A stretch of DNA of 64,000 nucleotides from Pseudofabraea citricarpa. Lineage: Eukaryota; Ascomycota; Leotiomycetes; Helotiales; Dermateaceae. Under the pieces are notes generated by a model. The model ran no database searches, was not told the origin of the DNA, and worked only from the letters and a program-made list of their open reading frames with translations. The first letter of the stretch is position 1. Each line of letters opens with the position of its first letter. A program made the translations under genes and the position numbers. This document shows positions 24,639 through 37,477 of the stretch, in pieces. The DNA is taken from the NCBI GenBank assembly GCA_029641185.1, contig JAPWGK010000032.1:62001-126000 (forward strand), in the 5' to 3' direction.

Positions 24639-25123
24639 TTCCTTTTCCGCCATTGTCTTATGGTAAACACTGAAAGGCTAGATAGAATATACCTAAATCG
24701 CAAACCTCTTTTTACTTAGTAACTTATAAGATAATTCGCACTTCAAACCAACACCTAGTTTTTCTTTGCGTCGCTTGTAGTTGAGTGTTCCGCTGTGGTT
24801 TTCTATTTGGCATCGTATTGTGGTGGCGGTCATCTGATTGTATTACTAATATCTTCTAAATATAGGCTCGTCCATCAGCTTTCCACGATATCTCAGCCTT
24901 GCTCGAACAAAACACAAAATATGAATCTCACAACAAAACTTTCGGCATAGACGAACGCTATTCTTTCAAGGCTTTGCCTTTCGCATCGCGTATTACAAGT
25001 CCTCCCCACATCATGTGCCCGGTATCAGTTACACGGGCCTCGCCTTGCCCCTCCTCGTAGCACGATGCTATTGACGTCGAATTTGAAAAGCTTGCAGCCA
25101 CTGGATCCATCATATCGAGCGAC
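24639..25123. other. intergenic, no gene seen
   Basis: About 0.5 kb holding the 3' end of the P450 transcript and the promoter of the ubiquitin-like-domain gene. Confidence 0.6.
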
Positions 25124-27166
25124 ATGGCCGCACCTGTTGGATTTGGAGTCGATGACTTCGATTCTAACATTAGCCTTATCTACAAAGCTCGTGCTATTAT
25201 AGAACCCTACGATGAATACAATCATATGACGGAATCTTTTGATCGCCTTGAGACAACTATCTTAAAGATACGGAGCGAGAAGTGGGCATTGGCTCATGGA
25301 GTTGCCCGCGCAAACCTTGTAAGAGGACTTATCTTTTCTTGCCGGGAGCATCTCGAGAGATTTCTCCAGACGTCAAGAGAATTGGCCGTTGCTGGAAAAG
25401 CGAAAAGCAATCAGGAATCCTGTTTAGGAGACGAGATCCAAACAATTTGTAATGCAGTAGCCAATCTCAGCGTTATTATCAATAATAAGCTGGATGGTCT
25501 AAACATTATCCTTAATACCCCCAATAAGCGACACATTCCTGGATCAACTGGAACATGGCCAGTACAAGAGACCTTTCCCCAGAACGGGCATCTCTATAGT
25601 AACATGCAAATTGCTGGAGATGCTAGAGTGCATAATGGAGATGTGAATGTGAATAATTATTATGAATGCAATGAGTAAGTAACACCCTTTACACAAGATA
25701 TGTACCGTTTCTTTGTGCACTATCTGACAGGCTACAATATCAAGTGCGGCAGTTTCAAGGCTTGAGACTATCACCAGCAATATGGAAAATAGGCTTGTTA
25801 TGAAGTTACAAGAATGCATTTTGAGCAGCAGCAGTCTAGCAGTGGGCGTGCAGCGTCCAAATTCGAATAGCAACTATTCGTTCAAGAGCATACAAGACCA
25901 CACTGGTCTTGAAATGGCACGGATTGAGGAATTGCAGCGTCAAAGCTTGGGATTCACTGCAAATGCAGTTCAAGAATTATCAATGTACCTCGATCGAGTC
26001 GAGATTTTGGTGCAGCAACTACTACGTACGCTTTCGAATTCTTCGGTCGAGGTTGGCTACTTTCTCGGACAGCTATCTGAAGTTGTCTTCCAAATTCGAA
26101 TACATATTCAAAGATCTCAAGACCTCGTACCCCGACAGCCAGTCAATGCAATTGAAGATGCAATACAGCTCCATGATAGTTTGGGCAGGATACATAATCT
26201 GCCTCATGCCTATTTCTGCTACTGGGAAGTCTTCGAATCTTACCTGCGATGTAAATTTCATGAAAGCCCTGGTGATTCTCTCGTCCGTCGTGGTCAGTAT
26301 CACATCCTTGATACGAACAATGCTGGACGTATCGTCCGAGACACAGAATGGGCAATCTTAATACATCCTAGCTCGCAGGTGAGCATGTCTATGGTCATTA
26401 CGGGCTTAGTGCTCCCTCAGGATCGATGCCCGAATCCTAATTGTGGCCGAAGACGTTTGAAGCAGGAATGCAGCACTGGTTCTATGATGACGCGGTATGT
26501 GTGTCCATCTGTTTACTTGTATAGCTCTCCCTAACTTACAACAGTTGCGCGTGTGGACTCGAATACAACCTTACTGAAGAAAAGAAAGTATCTAATTCCG
26601 GTGCTGATTCGGACCTACAAAATTCAGCAGCATATAAATTACCCAAAGTCTTAGCCTCTCGACATAATATCATAACAAATCCACAATCCACAGAAGAGGA
26701 TTATAAGGGCGATTTTTCACTTGATACGCTATTAACCGTTTTCAAGAGAATGCATGTGCGGAGTGTAGTCACAGACGAAGAAGGTACTTAAAATCTTAAG
26801 GACCGCTAATTTATTATAACAAGCTAACACACACTGGATTTAGGATCATCAACAATTCCCGAAAGATTAGAATGCTTACTCTCAAAACCGGCTTCACGAT
26901 CATCAACAATCACCGAAAGATTAGAAGGCCTAGTTCAAAACCCGGATTTACGATTATTAAAAAAAATGGAAGGCCGACTCCGAAAACGCAATGGATCCGT
27001 AAGTCAGACAGGTGTCGACGTTCAGCGTAGTTCCAAGGTTTCAGAGCTGGCCAAGCGTTTCGAAGAACTTAGTCGAGAGTTTGAGAAGCAGCGCCTCAGA
27101 GAAGAACGAGTGAGCGAGAAGAGTGAAGCAATCTCGAGCGTTCCCTCAATCTCGCCCGATCATTGA
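25124..27166 (+). CDS. fungal ubiquitin-like-domain (ULD) protein with G-D-A-R-V-H motif
   Basis: Four exons: 25124..25674, 25745..26494, 26545..26783, 26844..27166 (about 620 aa). Exon 1 encodes a helical N-terminal domain like those of fungal STAND-associated proteins, ending with GDARVHNGDV (165-174) and an Asn/Tyr-rich tail. Exon 2 carries a coiled segment and a ULD-like domain: HAYFCYWEVFESYLRCKF, then REYVI-like and EWAILIHPSSQVSMSMVI blocks. A zinc-ribbon-like CPNPNC...CACG follows, split by intron 2. The C-terminus has a duplicated 18-residue repeat and a charged coiled coil. The first acceptor was chosen by phase, with a CTGAC branch site just upstream of it. Function is unknown; relatives occur beside NLR and incompatibility genes. 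It sits between a P450 and the PKS without an obvious biosynthetic role. Confidence 0.8.
26844..26951 (+). repeat. 54-base in-frame tandem duplication
   Basis: Two 54-base units (26844-26897 and 26898-26951) encode SSTIPERLECLLSKPASR and SSTITERLEGLVQNPDLR, with a faded third unit after them. The array begins exactly at the start of the last exon of the ULD-protein gene. Confidence 0.85.
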
Positions 27167-27387
27167 GCTTTACCAGGATGTGAATGAGCATACATCGGAG
27201 AGCGGCATACTCGATCATACCACCCACGCGGGCTAATTTCCTACCACGAGATGTCTTGTGGTACGATCTATTTATTTCTTTATATCTTTATCGATATCAG
27301 AATAAACTTGATAGTCACATGTGTGGTAAGATTTAAAAGAGGACGTTCTATGTACAGTATTCAAAATATATCTATCAGTAATCTCTA

Positions 27388-30300
27388 TTATGCGTTCAAG
27401 TAAGCTGTGCTTCTATCGCTGATAACTTTCGATAGTCCAGCAATACTGGTTGCCGAACTCAACAATTCCAAAGCCGAGAGCTTTGCTCCGAAAGTCTTGA
27501 ACAGCCAATTTCTCAACTCGGCTGCCAACATACTATCCATTCCATACCTCGAGACCTCCTGGCTTGTATCAATCTCGTCCTGAGCGATCGACAGAAGCTT
27601 TGCAAGCCGCTCCACAATTGCTTCTGTAACTAAGTGGACTCTATTTTCTGGGCTTTCATTCTTCAGCCTATCAAGCATGGACAGATCAATGGAGCGACCA
27701 GCTTGGGGTTGTGATTGGTCCTCAATCGCTTTCTGGAGGCCATTGAAACGGGCATCAGTATGCCACGTGAAGTCCTTGGTAGATTTACCAAGCTGGATAA
27801 GACGGGCAGGTTCCAGACCGACCAGGAGATGTGCAGCAGCGAAAGGATCGGACGACCATTCCGATTGAATGGATTGAGGGCCAAACGAAGCCTCGAGGAG
27901 TTGAAGGAACTCATACTCGCTAGTACCATAGACACCATTGCGTGCAAGGGCTTTCTGCACAGCGGGCAGTTTGCTGACGAATCCGATCTCGAGAATCATG
28001 CCAAGTGCGATGGCGTGAGCTGGTAGTCCTTGTGACAAGCGATACCTGGCGAAACTATCTTGGAAGGCATTCGCAGCACTGTATGCTCCCTGAGATGCAT
28101 TACCCAGCATAGTAACGATAGAACTGGTCATGATGAAAAATTCGAGTGGGAGTGATAGTGTTGCTTCGTGGATGTTGACGGTTCCGAGCACCTTTGGTGC
28201 CAGTACACTTTCCATCTGTTCAAGAGTGGTGTTCTCAAAAGTGCAATCCTACGAAGCATTAGTCTTAGTTTTATCAACTTGTTGTGTTAATAAGTAACTT
28301 ACTCCTTCGACCATAGCTGCGTGCAAAACACCTTTGATGGCTCGTTTTGTTGAGATTTGCTTCACGACGGCATCAACATCGGTCCGGTTCGTGACGTCGC
28401 ATTTTACTATGTCCACTTCGACTCCGAGGGAATGCAACTCTTCGGCCATCGCAGCGGCATCGGGGTTTTGGAAGCCTGAACGTGATGCGAACGTTAAGTG
28501 TTTCGCTCCATGAGATACCATCCAAGTACCAATACTCCTACCTAATCCTCCCAAACAACCAACTAACAAGTATGTGGCACTCGAATCAAACGCGACTCGA
28601 GGTACAGATTGTTGAATCTTTCGAATGTCAGCATTTATCGCTGATTTTCTAGTTACACAGCTAGCAAAACATACCTTAAGTATTGCCTTCGGGTCTTCAT
28701 AAGTGACAACAACCTTTCCAATATGAGTGCCTTTGGAGAAGTAGACCATAGCTTCCTCAATCTTAGATACATCGAATGTTTTGATGAAATTGATGGGTGC
28801 GATGACGCCTTCTCTATGCATGTATGCCACTTCCGCCAAGAGCCTTCAACATGTTAGTGTTTGCCAATGTCTTCAAAGTTCAAGCGAGGAACTTACTTAG
28901 CTACCAATTGTGGCTTCTGGCGATTTAGCAATCCAAGATCGAACGAAGAGAATGTGGCATTGCGCTTGAATATTTCAAGACCAAGCTTGCCGTCACTTAA
29001 GATTTCTGTGCGACCCACTTCGATAAATCGCCCAAGGGGCGCGATGCATCGCCAGGTCTCGTGCATCATGTCTCCTGCGGCTGAGCAGATGATGACATCG
29101 ATTCCTTTGTCACTGGTTGCTTTCACAATCTTTGAGAAGTCGCCAACATCACGGGACGAGAAGATATGATCCTCGGCGATGCCAAATTGCTCTACGAGTA
29201 CCTTCGCCTTGCTAGCGTTGCCAACAGTGGCATAGATCTCTGCACCAAGACGTTTGGCAACTTGAAGCGCAGCTATTCCCAAGCCACCGGTTGCAGATTG
29301 AATAAGAACCGTGTCTCCTGGTTCAACGCGAGCGAGATGCTTCAAAGCATATACGGCTGTCATGAAGGCAACTGGCATAGATGCAAGCTCTTCGAATTTG
29401 TCCTCTGGTCGCATTTTTTGTACCAATGATGCTGGTGAGCGGACGTAGTTGCCCATGTTTCCAGGAACTGCTCCAAAAACTCGATCGCCAACTTTGAGTG
29501 AGGTGACGCTTGGATGAGTCTTTACAACCACTCCAGAACATTCGGTGCTGAAACGATTCCAATCAAACTTTCCGGTAGCTACTGCCAGATCCTACGAATT
29601 TGAAATTAGTCATGTATCTTTTCAATTGATATAACATAGTGTACCTTAACGTTAAGACCAATAGCCTTCGTTTCAATTTCCACCCATCCGTCTTGCAAGT
29701 TTTGAGCAAACTCAGCATCTTGCTTGAAGTACAAGGATGATATTATGCCAGGCTGTGCATAATCAATCTGCAATGGTCCATTGCTATCCATGGGTAAAAG
29801 CTGAGTTGGTGATTCGAGACCTTGCCTAATACGAAATTCTTCGTTGAAAGACTTATCTGGAACAAGTCGGCTCACGTTTAGACAGCCTTTGTGCATAGCG
29901 TACTCTCCATCATATTCTTCTCCAGCCTTGCGCGCTTGGAGTTCCTGTTCTTTACCCACGACCATATGAGTAGCATCCTCCAATGACTCAGCAAAGTCGA
30001 CATCGAGACAGAGAGACGCGATCTTGGATTGTGGCATCTCGGTCGAAATGGATCGAAGGAGGCCTATCATAATCGCACTTTCTGGCTTGAATGGACTGAC
30101 TGGGTTTCCCTTTGAAACCCACATCATTGAAGATGCTTGAGAGATCAATGATTTTACTGCTTCGAAAGTAGCAGGATTAGCATTTGGGAAAAGAGGTTGT
30201 TCAATCTCGATTAGCGATATCACTCTTGATAGTGGTGGAAGGCCAGTTCCAACAGAAGCAAGCAATACCTTGATACCTGCCTTGGTCAACTCATTTCCCA

Positions 30301-33300
30301 TTGACTTAGCCAGAGCAGGTATAGATTCACGGTATATGATATAAACGGTAGAATCTTGGCTCGCTTCTGGACTAGTCACGGCCGTAGTTAGTATGAGAGA
30401 GCTCATTGCCAAGTCGCCCGGGTACTTTTCAAATCATGTTAGCTGTGTTCTTTTGAATGGACCTTATGGTATACTCACATCATTGAGGAAGATATCCCCG
30501 CCTGAGAATCCATTCTTTCGCAAAGTCTGGTCCCACTGGGTTTGGTCCAAGACAGGACGGCTTTCATGGCCTTGCATGCTTGTTGACCAGTGAGTTTCGA
30601 GAGTACCAAATAACAGAGTTCTTGCAACGTGATCGTGTGTCATCTCCATCAAGAGCATTTTCCCCCCTGGGTTGAGAAGAGAACGAGCATTAATGATAGA
30701 CTCCTCAATGTTTGTTGTGTTGTGAAGCCCATTTGTAGCAATGACGAGGTCATACTTCTGCTCAAAGCCCTGGCTAGCAGCGTCCTTTTCAATATCCAGA
30801 GTCTTGTAGCTCATTCCATGATACTCACGGAACTGCTCTTCTGCCCTCGTCAAAGATGTTGCATTTGCCTCTGTAAAGCAGTAATTTCCATATCGTCGAC
30901 CGTTGCTTTTTCCTTGGAGCGAGTCAAGAACAAGACGCGTTGCGGTTCCTGTTCCTGAATTGATTTCTAAAATGCTCATCCTTGGGTTCTTATGTGCCAA
31001 GAGATCGATTGCCTTCAAGAACTTAGGCCATGTACCAGAGTAAGTGATTCCAGATTCAAATAGCTTAAATAGTAGGTTGTCCTCAAGTAGAAGCGAGAAG
31101 CAGCTAATTTCCCCATATATGAGTTGCTTGAGATTATCATGCACCCTCTTCATGAGGGTTGCTTCTGGAACACCCTCTAATTCTTTGGCAAGCTTTGTGA
31201 TCATCTTGGATCTTTGTGCAAGAGTAGCATTGAATGCATCATTGCCATATCTGACTTTTCCTACTTTGGCATTTCCAGCCGCTCGTTCAACCCAGATTAG
31301 AAGCTTCTTGATATGAGCTGCAATACCATCTTCGGACACATTTTGCTGAACTTCGTAGAGCTGAGCTAGAACGTATGCAGATAGTCTACTAAAGTTTTCA
31401 AGGATAGGCTCCATAACAGCGCGATCGACTGTAGAGGGAAGGACTTCCTTTGCAGTCTCGGTTGTGAGAGAATTAATGTCGGGTTTCCAAGCCAGTCTGA
31501 AATAAGGGTTTCTCGCTAGCTTTTCTTGGCCAGATTGAACAGCCAATCCATCATAGGAAATACATCGCAAATCTTTGATATCCATCAAAGGTTCTTGAGA
31601 TGTATTGAAAAGTTGACTTCTGGCGTATAAACCTCTGAGACCACGAGTTTCACCTGATGCAACTCCGGTTCCAATCATTCTCACGTCAGGATTGTTATCT
31701 ACCCAGATCGAAATGTTCCCCGCGACAACAGGTACGAACGCGGTACGGACGGTTTCAGCCTGACCACCGTGACTTGCGATGAGCGCGAGTTGAAGACATG
31801 TGTCCAAAGTGCCTGGATGAATTGCATATGTGGATTCTCCTGGATTTATGTCGCTTGGCCTTGGATTAAGATCCACATTGGAGGTCACACAATTGATACT
31901 TCGATTGACTCGTAGATCAGACAGACCTTGGAAGGTTGGACCATATCCAAGACCGACTTCATTGAATTTCTCGTACCAACGCGAGATTTCCATTGGTTTT
32001 GGGTCTTTGCCAACGGAAAGTTTTTCGTGGGTCGCTTATCGCATGTCAGCATGATTTCAAGATACTGGAAAACAGATAGAGGAGGAATTAAATTTAGGAA
32101 TATAATACCTTTTGAGGGAGCCATGGCACAAATAGTTCCAGAGCAGTGTTCGGTCCAGTTTTCAGTGCCATGTTGAACTGAGCTGATCTTGAATGTAAAC
32201 CATTTAGGCGAGCCAGCATTACGCGATGTGGTCGCCTGCATGTTGAGTATCATTTCAACGCCAATCTCCTCGTCTGGGACCTGTAAAGTTGATTCAATAG
32301 CAACATTTCTGAATTCGAATCCTTCGAGAGGTTTGGTGTTCTCTTCGAAGTGGAGTTGAGACACAGCCTCTACTGCCATTGCGAGGTAGCCTGCTGCAGG
32401 GAACACGGCGTGAGGCAAAAGCTTATGATCATCTAGCCAAGGCACATCTTTCAAGCGAAGAATATTTCGCCAAGAAGGGCATATCTTAGAGCAACCGGGC
32501 TGCCTAGCTCCAAGAAGATCATGTCTTAGGTGCTTCCGGAGACGCCATTCTCTGTTCAGACGATTCTCATAATAGATTGGCTCAGGGCTGTAGTTGTAGG
32601 AATACTTAGGCATATCAACGCACAAATAGCCGTGTTCCAGACTTAAAACTTCGCTTTTCTCCACATCAATGGCATTTGCAGCACTGAGATTAACAGAGGA
32701 GTTTGCGAGGAATAAGTTACCGCCGAGACTCAACATGCTTTTAACGTCATTCTGACCTCGCACAAGAGATGCAAGGCAGATAGGTATCTTGACACTGTCC
32801 TCTTCTGCGAGTTTTGCTCGGATTTGTTTGAGAGGACCATTAAGTGCCGGATGAGGACCAATCTCAATTAAAATATCCACTGGGCGCTCGGAGCTCTTTG
32901 CCATCGATTGGACTGCTGGCGAGAAAAGCACAGCCGACTCAAGATTCTTACGCCAATATGAAGGACCCACTTCACCTGCGGAAAGACTCTTGTCAGGGTG
33001 GACTGAGGAGGTCCATTTGGCCGACGACACAGAAGGGGGCTCTGACGCAATATCTTCAGCAACTTCTTTGAGTCCTTGAGTAGCAAGTATCTCATAGGTT
33101 TCTCCAAGGGCTGCCATATGATGTGAGTGATATGCGTTTCCACCAGTTTTCAAGATTCTATTGAAATGGCTATCGGCCTTGAGTCGCTCGGCAAGTTCTG
33201 TCACAGCGGCTACCTCTCCAGATAGCGTTACACTGTTTGGGGAGTTGACTGCCGCGATTCTGACGTCCGATTCAAGGCTCGCAAGATATGGTATCACTGC

Positions 33301-35752
33301 ATCTTTTCCAAGTCCGACTGCTAACATCAAACCTTCTCGTTTATTGGAAGCAACAACTTGACCACGGAAAAAAGCCATAATAATGGCTTCTGCGGCAGTG
33401 ATGGTGCCTGATGCATATGCAGCTGCCAATTCACCTAAAGTAAAGATTAGGCGCGGCAAATTACAATGGGCTTATTTAAAATTAAAAAACTTACCTGATG
33501 AGTGTCCTACAGTCATGTTTGGTGTAACATTCCAAGTACGAAGCAAGTTAACTAAGCCAATCTGCAAGGCCGTGCAGACTGCCTGGGAAATTTCAGGTTC
33601 CTGGATACGACTTGTCGATGAAGATTCTCCAAGCGATCCTTTAAGAGTCCAAGAAGGCCTGTTGCTAAGTTTTTGAAGTACATAATCCAGGTACTCAATC
33701 GTTTCTCTGAACACCCGATATTCTGAAAAGAGATTTGCTCCCATTTCCGGCCATTGCGCTCCTTGTCCAGTGAAGACAAATCCAATATTAGTAGCTTTTG
33801 AGCTAGAACTTTTACCTGTGATCAGGCTTTCTACCGTAAGTGAGTTGGCTGGAGATTCGGAGTCGACGATCGAATATGCTCGCTGGACAAAGGTTGATGT
33901 ACGGGATGAGAGGGTGTAAGCGAGGTCGGCTAATTTATATTCATTTAGCACTTCTGCCGTTGTGACAACATTTGCCTTCAACGATTCAGTATTATGAGCA
34001 GAAAATGGCACCACGACCATTTTACGTGTTTGAGCATTCTCTGTTGAGGAGATCTTGGGGATTTGGGTCCACGCCATAGATCTCGGGATTTTACAGAGAC
34101 TTTCAGTGCCATTCCCATTGGTGTGGCCATTTGTGTGGCCATTTGAGGCACCATTTCCATTCTTACTGGCCACTTCGTTAGATTCTTCTCTGAACGTTTT
34201 ACGGCGGCCATGGAGGCCATAGCCTGGCACAACAGAACTTGGATGCTCCAAGATGCAATGAGCATTTGCGCCTCCATAACCAAAAGAATTAACACTGGCC
34301 CGTCGAATGGGCAGATTGGGCCAAGAAGTCATCTCAGTGACAACCTTGACGCGAGCACCGATGAAATCAATTGATGGATTGGGGTTTACTAATCCGATTG
34401 TCGGAGGTATCAAACCGTGCTCGAGGGCCAAAACGGCCTTCATAACACCTGCAATTCCACTCGAGGATTCACTGTGACCAATATTTGGCTTCACCTGTTT
34501 TGATTTTAGCAAATATGTCAAAGTGCTTTAGAATGAGAGTTAGGATCTTACGGCACCAATAAGTAGAGGTTCTTGTTGCCTCCCCGAAGAAAAAACTCGG
34601 CCGATGGCGGAAACTTCCAGAGGATCTCCAACTTGGGTTCCTGTGCCATGACACTCGAAGTATCCAGTTAGTGCCGGATCAAGCCCGCCTGCATTTCTGT
34701 AGGCTTGGCGTATCACAGCTTCCTGACCTATAGCACTAGGATGCGAAATGCCTCCCGTTTTGCCGTTGGCATTAATAGATGTTCCACGAATTACAGCTCT
34801 AATGGGGTCTCCATTCGTGACAGCATCTGCAACCTTCTTTATGTAGAGAGCACCAAATCCTTCGGCACGAGCATAACCGTCAGCAGATTCGTCGAAGGTA
34901 TGACAAATTGAAGTTGGGGAAACTGCTCCCAACTTCGTTGTGAAAATTTGACCGTCCGGTCCCATGATCAAGTTGCTTCCTGCTACAATTGCAGCATCGC
35001 AATCACCTGCTCTTATGGCTGCGACTGCCAAATGTAAAGCATACATTGACGATGAACATGCAGTGTCAAGTGTTACACTACAAAGATCTATAAGTATGGA
35101 TCAATCGAATGGGATTATGAGCATACCTGGGTCCGTTTAAGTTGAAAATGTAATTAATTCTGTTACTTAGAATTGTTATGCCACCTCCCGTAGTAGCATA
35201 TGGAAGAGCATGATCTATGTCACGGTGCTGCATGATGTTATGCTCGTAGTTGAAATTACCAACGAAAACTCCAGTCCTCGAACCAGAAAAGTCTTCCCAA
35301 CGCTCACCAGCATTTTCGAACGCTTCGTAAACGACTTCTAGTACTTTTCTTTGCGCTGGATCTAAAGTTAAAGTTTCTGTTGCCGTAATACCGAAAAATG
35401 TGTGGTCGAATGCTTTGGGATCTTCATGTAAAAAGAAACCTCCACGAGTATACATGCTGCCAGGTCTATGGCGGTTTTCATGATAAAAGCCGTCCAGATT
35501 CAGCCTATCCTGCTTGAATTCCTGGAAACCAGACTTTTTGTCTTTTAGCAACTGCCATAGTTCTGAGGAATTTGTCACACCACCGGGCCAGCGACAACCT
35601 ACAAGAGTTTAGTCTGTATCATATTAAGAAGAGGAGAATAATTATTAATTACCCATTCCCACAATTGCAATGGGTGCTGGACATTGTGAGACTGGCGGTT
35701 CGCCAGCCGCTGGAGATTGGAGCTCTCGGCCCTGGGCATTTGAGGGGGACAT
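27388..35752 (-). CDS. highly reducing type I polyketide synthase (KS-AT-DH-CMeT-ER-KR-ACP)
   Basis: Eleven exons on the minus strand: 35752..35653, 35598..35127, 35077..34552, 34494..33495, 33434..32109, 32034..30479, 30424..29645, 29591..28897, 28843..28675, 28617..28303, 28248..27388. The product is about 2,599 aa with no frame break. KS: DTACSSS (Cys198), GTGTQVGDPLE, KPNIGHSE. AT: GHSSG (Ser698), YHSHHM. DH: DHKLLPHAVFP (His1036) and HPGTLDTCLQ (Asp1219). CMeT: ILEINSGTGTA and a diverged next motif, so methylation is uncertain. ER: ATGGLGIAALQVAKRLGA. KR: LVGCLGGLGRS with MTSSIV and QGAYSAAN. ACP: YGMDSML (Ser2552). There is no thioesterase, condensation or reductase release domain. It would build a reduced linear polyketide from malonyl-CoA. 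It is divergent from a P450, and the start MSPSNAQGRELQ sits right before PIAIVGMG. Confidence 0.95.
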
Positions 35753-37477
35753 TGGGGTGAATAATAGTAGCCTTGCTGAAGACGCTGATTAATGATGGGA
35801 GGGAAATGGAGAGCAGTGCGGGTAATTATGATTGAAATTCCAATAGAAGTGTTGAACTGCTATGTACTTTTTGAGACCACTGATGGAAACTTGTATCAAG
35901 ATCTATCTATGAAAACTAATGAGACCGATCTTCCGATCTCTACTTTGTTGTCTCTATCATAGCGACATCGCATGGATAACCGATAAGCGTAAGCGAGCTC
36001 TTGCACATTAGAGAGTTTCAGCAACAAGAACTTACAACGGCCATAATAGCACGGATTAAGGATAGCGTGCTCTCAATAGCGCCCGTTTGACCGAGCTGCA
36101 CATATATTCAGGATGGGGGTATTCTCTTGCCAAGCAAAAAAAGTTCAACTACAGGGCAAGAAGCAGAAGAACTGACCTGTGTATCCGTCATCTCGCTGTT
36201 CCTCCGATGCTAGTCTACTTAATTAGGAAGTGGGCACACCGGCACTCAAAAATAAGTGAGTCTAAGACCATATGTGAGGGGTCTTATTGACTAGGTTACT
36301 CTTGGAATAGGTGGATGCAATTGTCGTTAGATTCTGGCTGTGTTTCGCGGCGGAAGCCCTCTATTGTGAATGACCCCAAGACAGCACATTGCCAGGGAAT
36401 AAGTGGAACGGTGCCAGTTATTGCAAACAATTCTAGCAGGCATCAGGAAGATAGATGCAGTTCAAAGGACTCGTCACCTTGCTAAGGTTCTGACAAGATC
36501 ACACCAGGTCGGATCAGCTTTGACTCCAACGACCGGAGCGCAGGTAAGCCCACTTAGAAGAGCAGATTCGGTCCACGGCAACCACTGAGTTGTTTCCGGG
36601 ACCGTAAAGAATTCCAGGCTTCCTATTTTGTCAATGCGCCAATACAACCTTAAAAACCCCGATGGATCGATGCTACTCTTTTCTCCATCCTTCTGTACCA
36701 CATGCCAGGATAACAGGGCCACATCTCAAGTTTCCTGGGCCGATGCAGACGCACGGTATCCCCCAATCAAACCTGTGCGCTACATCACAGTAACTTACCA
36801 GCTTGCAGGAGCCAATGCACGCCCGCCGTGAGGCATTTCCGGCACTCAGAACCTTGGCCTCTTTTCAAATGGTTCCGTTGATGGAAAAATCTCCCGACAA
36901 CAATCCGGGATGTAGAGAAAGTGGACGTCGGATTCACCCCTTATTTCGGATATTTTCTCAGAAGGTAGCGGCTTCTACCTTACGATTGTGGTGGGGAAGG
37001 ATGAGAATCCTTGTCTACCCAATGCAGATGCATCTGCATCGTGCAAAAGTTAAGCGAGTGTACATTATTGAGCATTGGTGCACCGATAGCAAGGGCGTCG
37101 GGAGGCGAATTCGAGAGCGGTTGACGCATGCAAGCAAGTTGACTTGGAACAATCACCAAGGATGCCGGGTTGTGGAGACTTTGGCAGCATATGTCTACTT
37201 TACGTGCCATTGTGTGATTTGAGGACCGGAGCACGGAGGTTAAACTACGGGTGTATAGGGTAGTCGCCCATTGTACGAGTAGGACATGCCATATATGCGA
37301 GCATCCTTAGCTGCAGTGTGATAAGTACGATAAGTATCCCTGTCTCCTGGCTACCCCGTATCTACTTGGGTTTTTGGCTGATCTCTCCTCCCTCCAACCT
37401 TCTCATGACCACGTAACAGCTTCTTTGGAGAAACATTTACTTGTTCATCATTTGACCATCTTTTTCATCATCTCAAA
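35753..37477. promoter_or_regulatory. shared 1.7 kb divergent promoter region of PKS and P450
   Basis: Gene-free region between the divergently transcribed PKS and P450. It is GC-richer than other spacers and has scattered CGG/CCG triplets, the half-site type of Zn2Cys6 factors, but no single convincing repeated palindrome. Overlapping open frames at 36400-37230 show no family resemblance. Confidence 0.5.

Noticed and set aside
28861..33676. Many open frames of 60-110 codons on the plus strand across the PKS
   Set aside because: They are antisense shadows of the PKS exons; the PKS reads continuously with all catalytic motifs on the minus strand.
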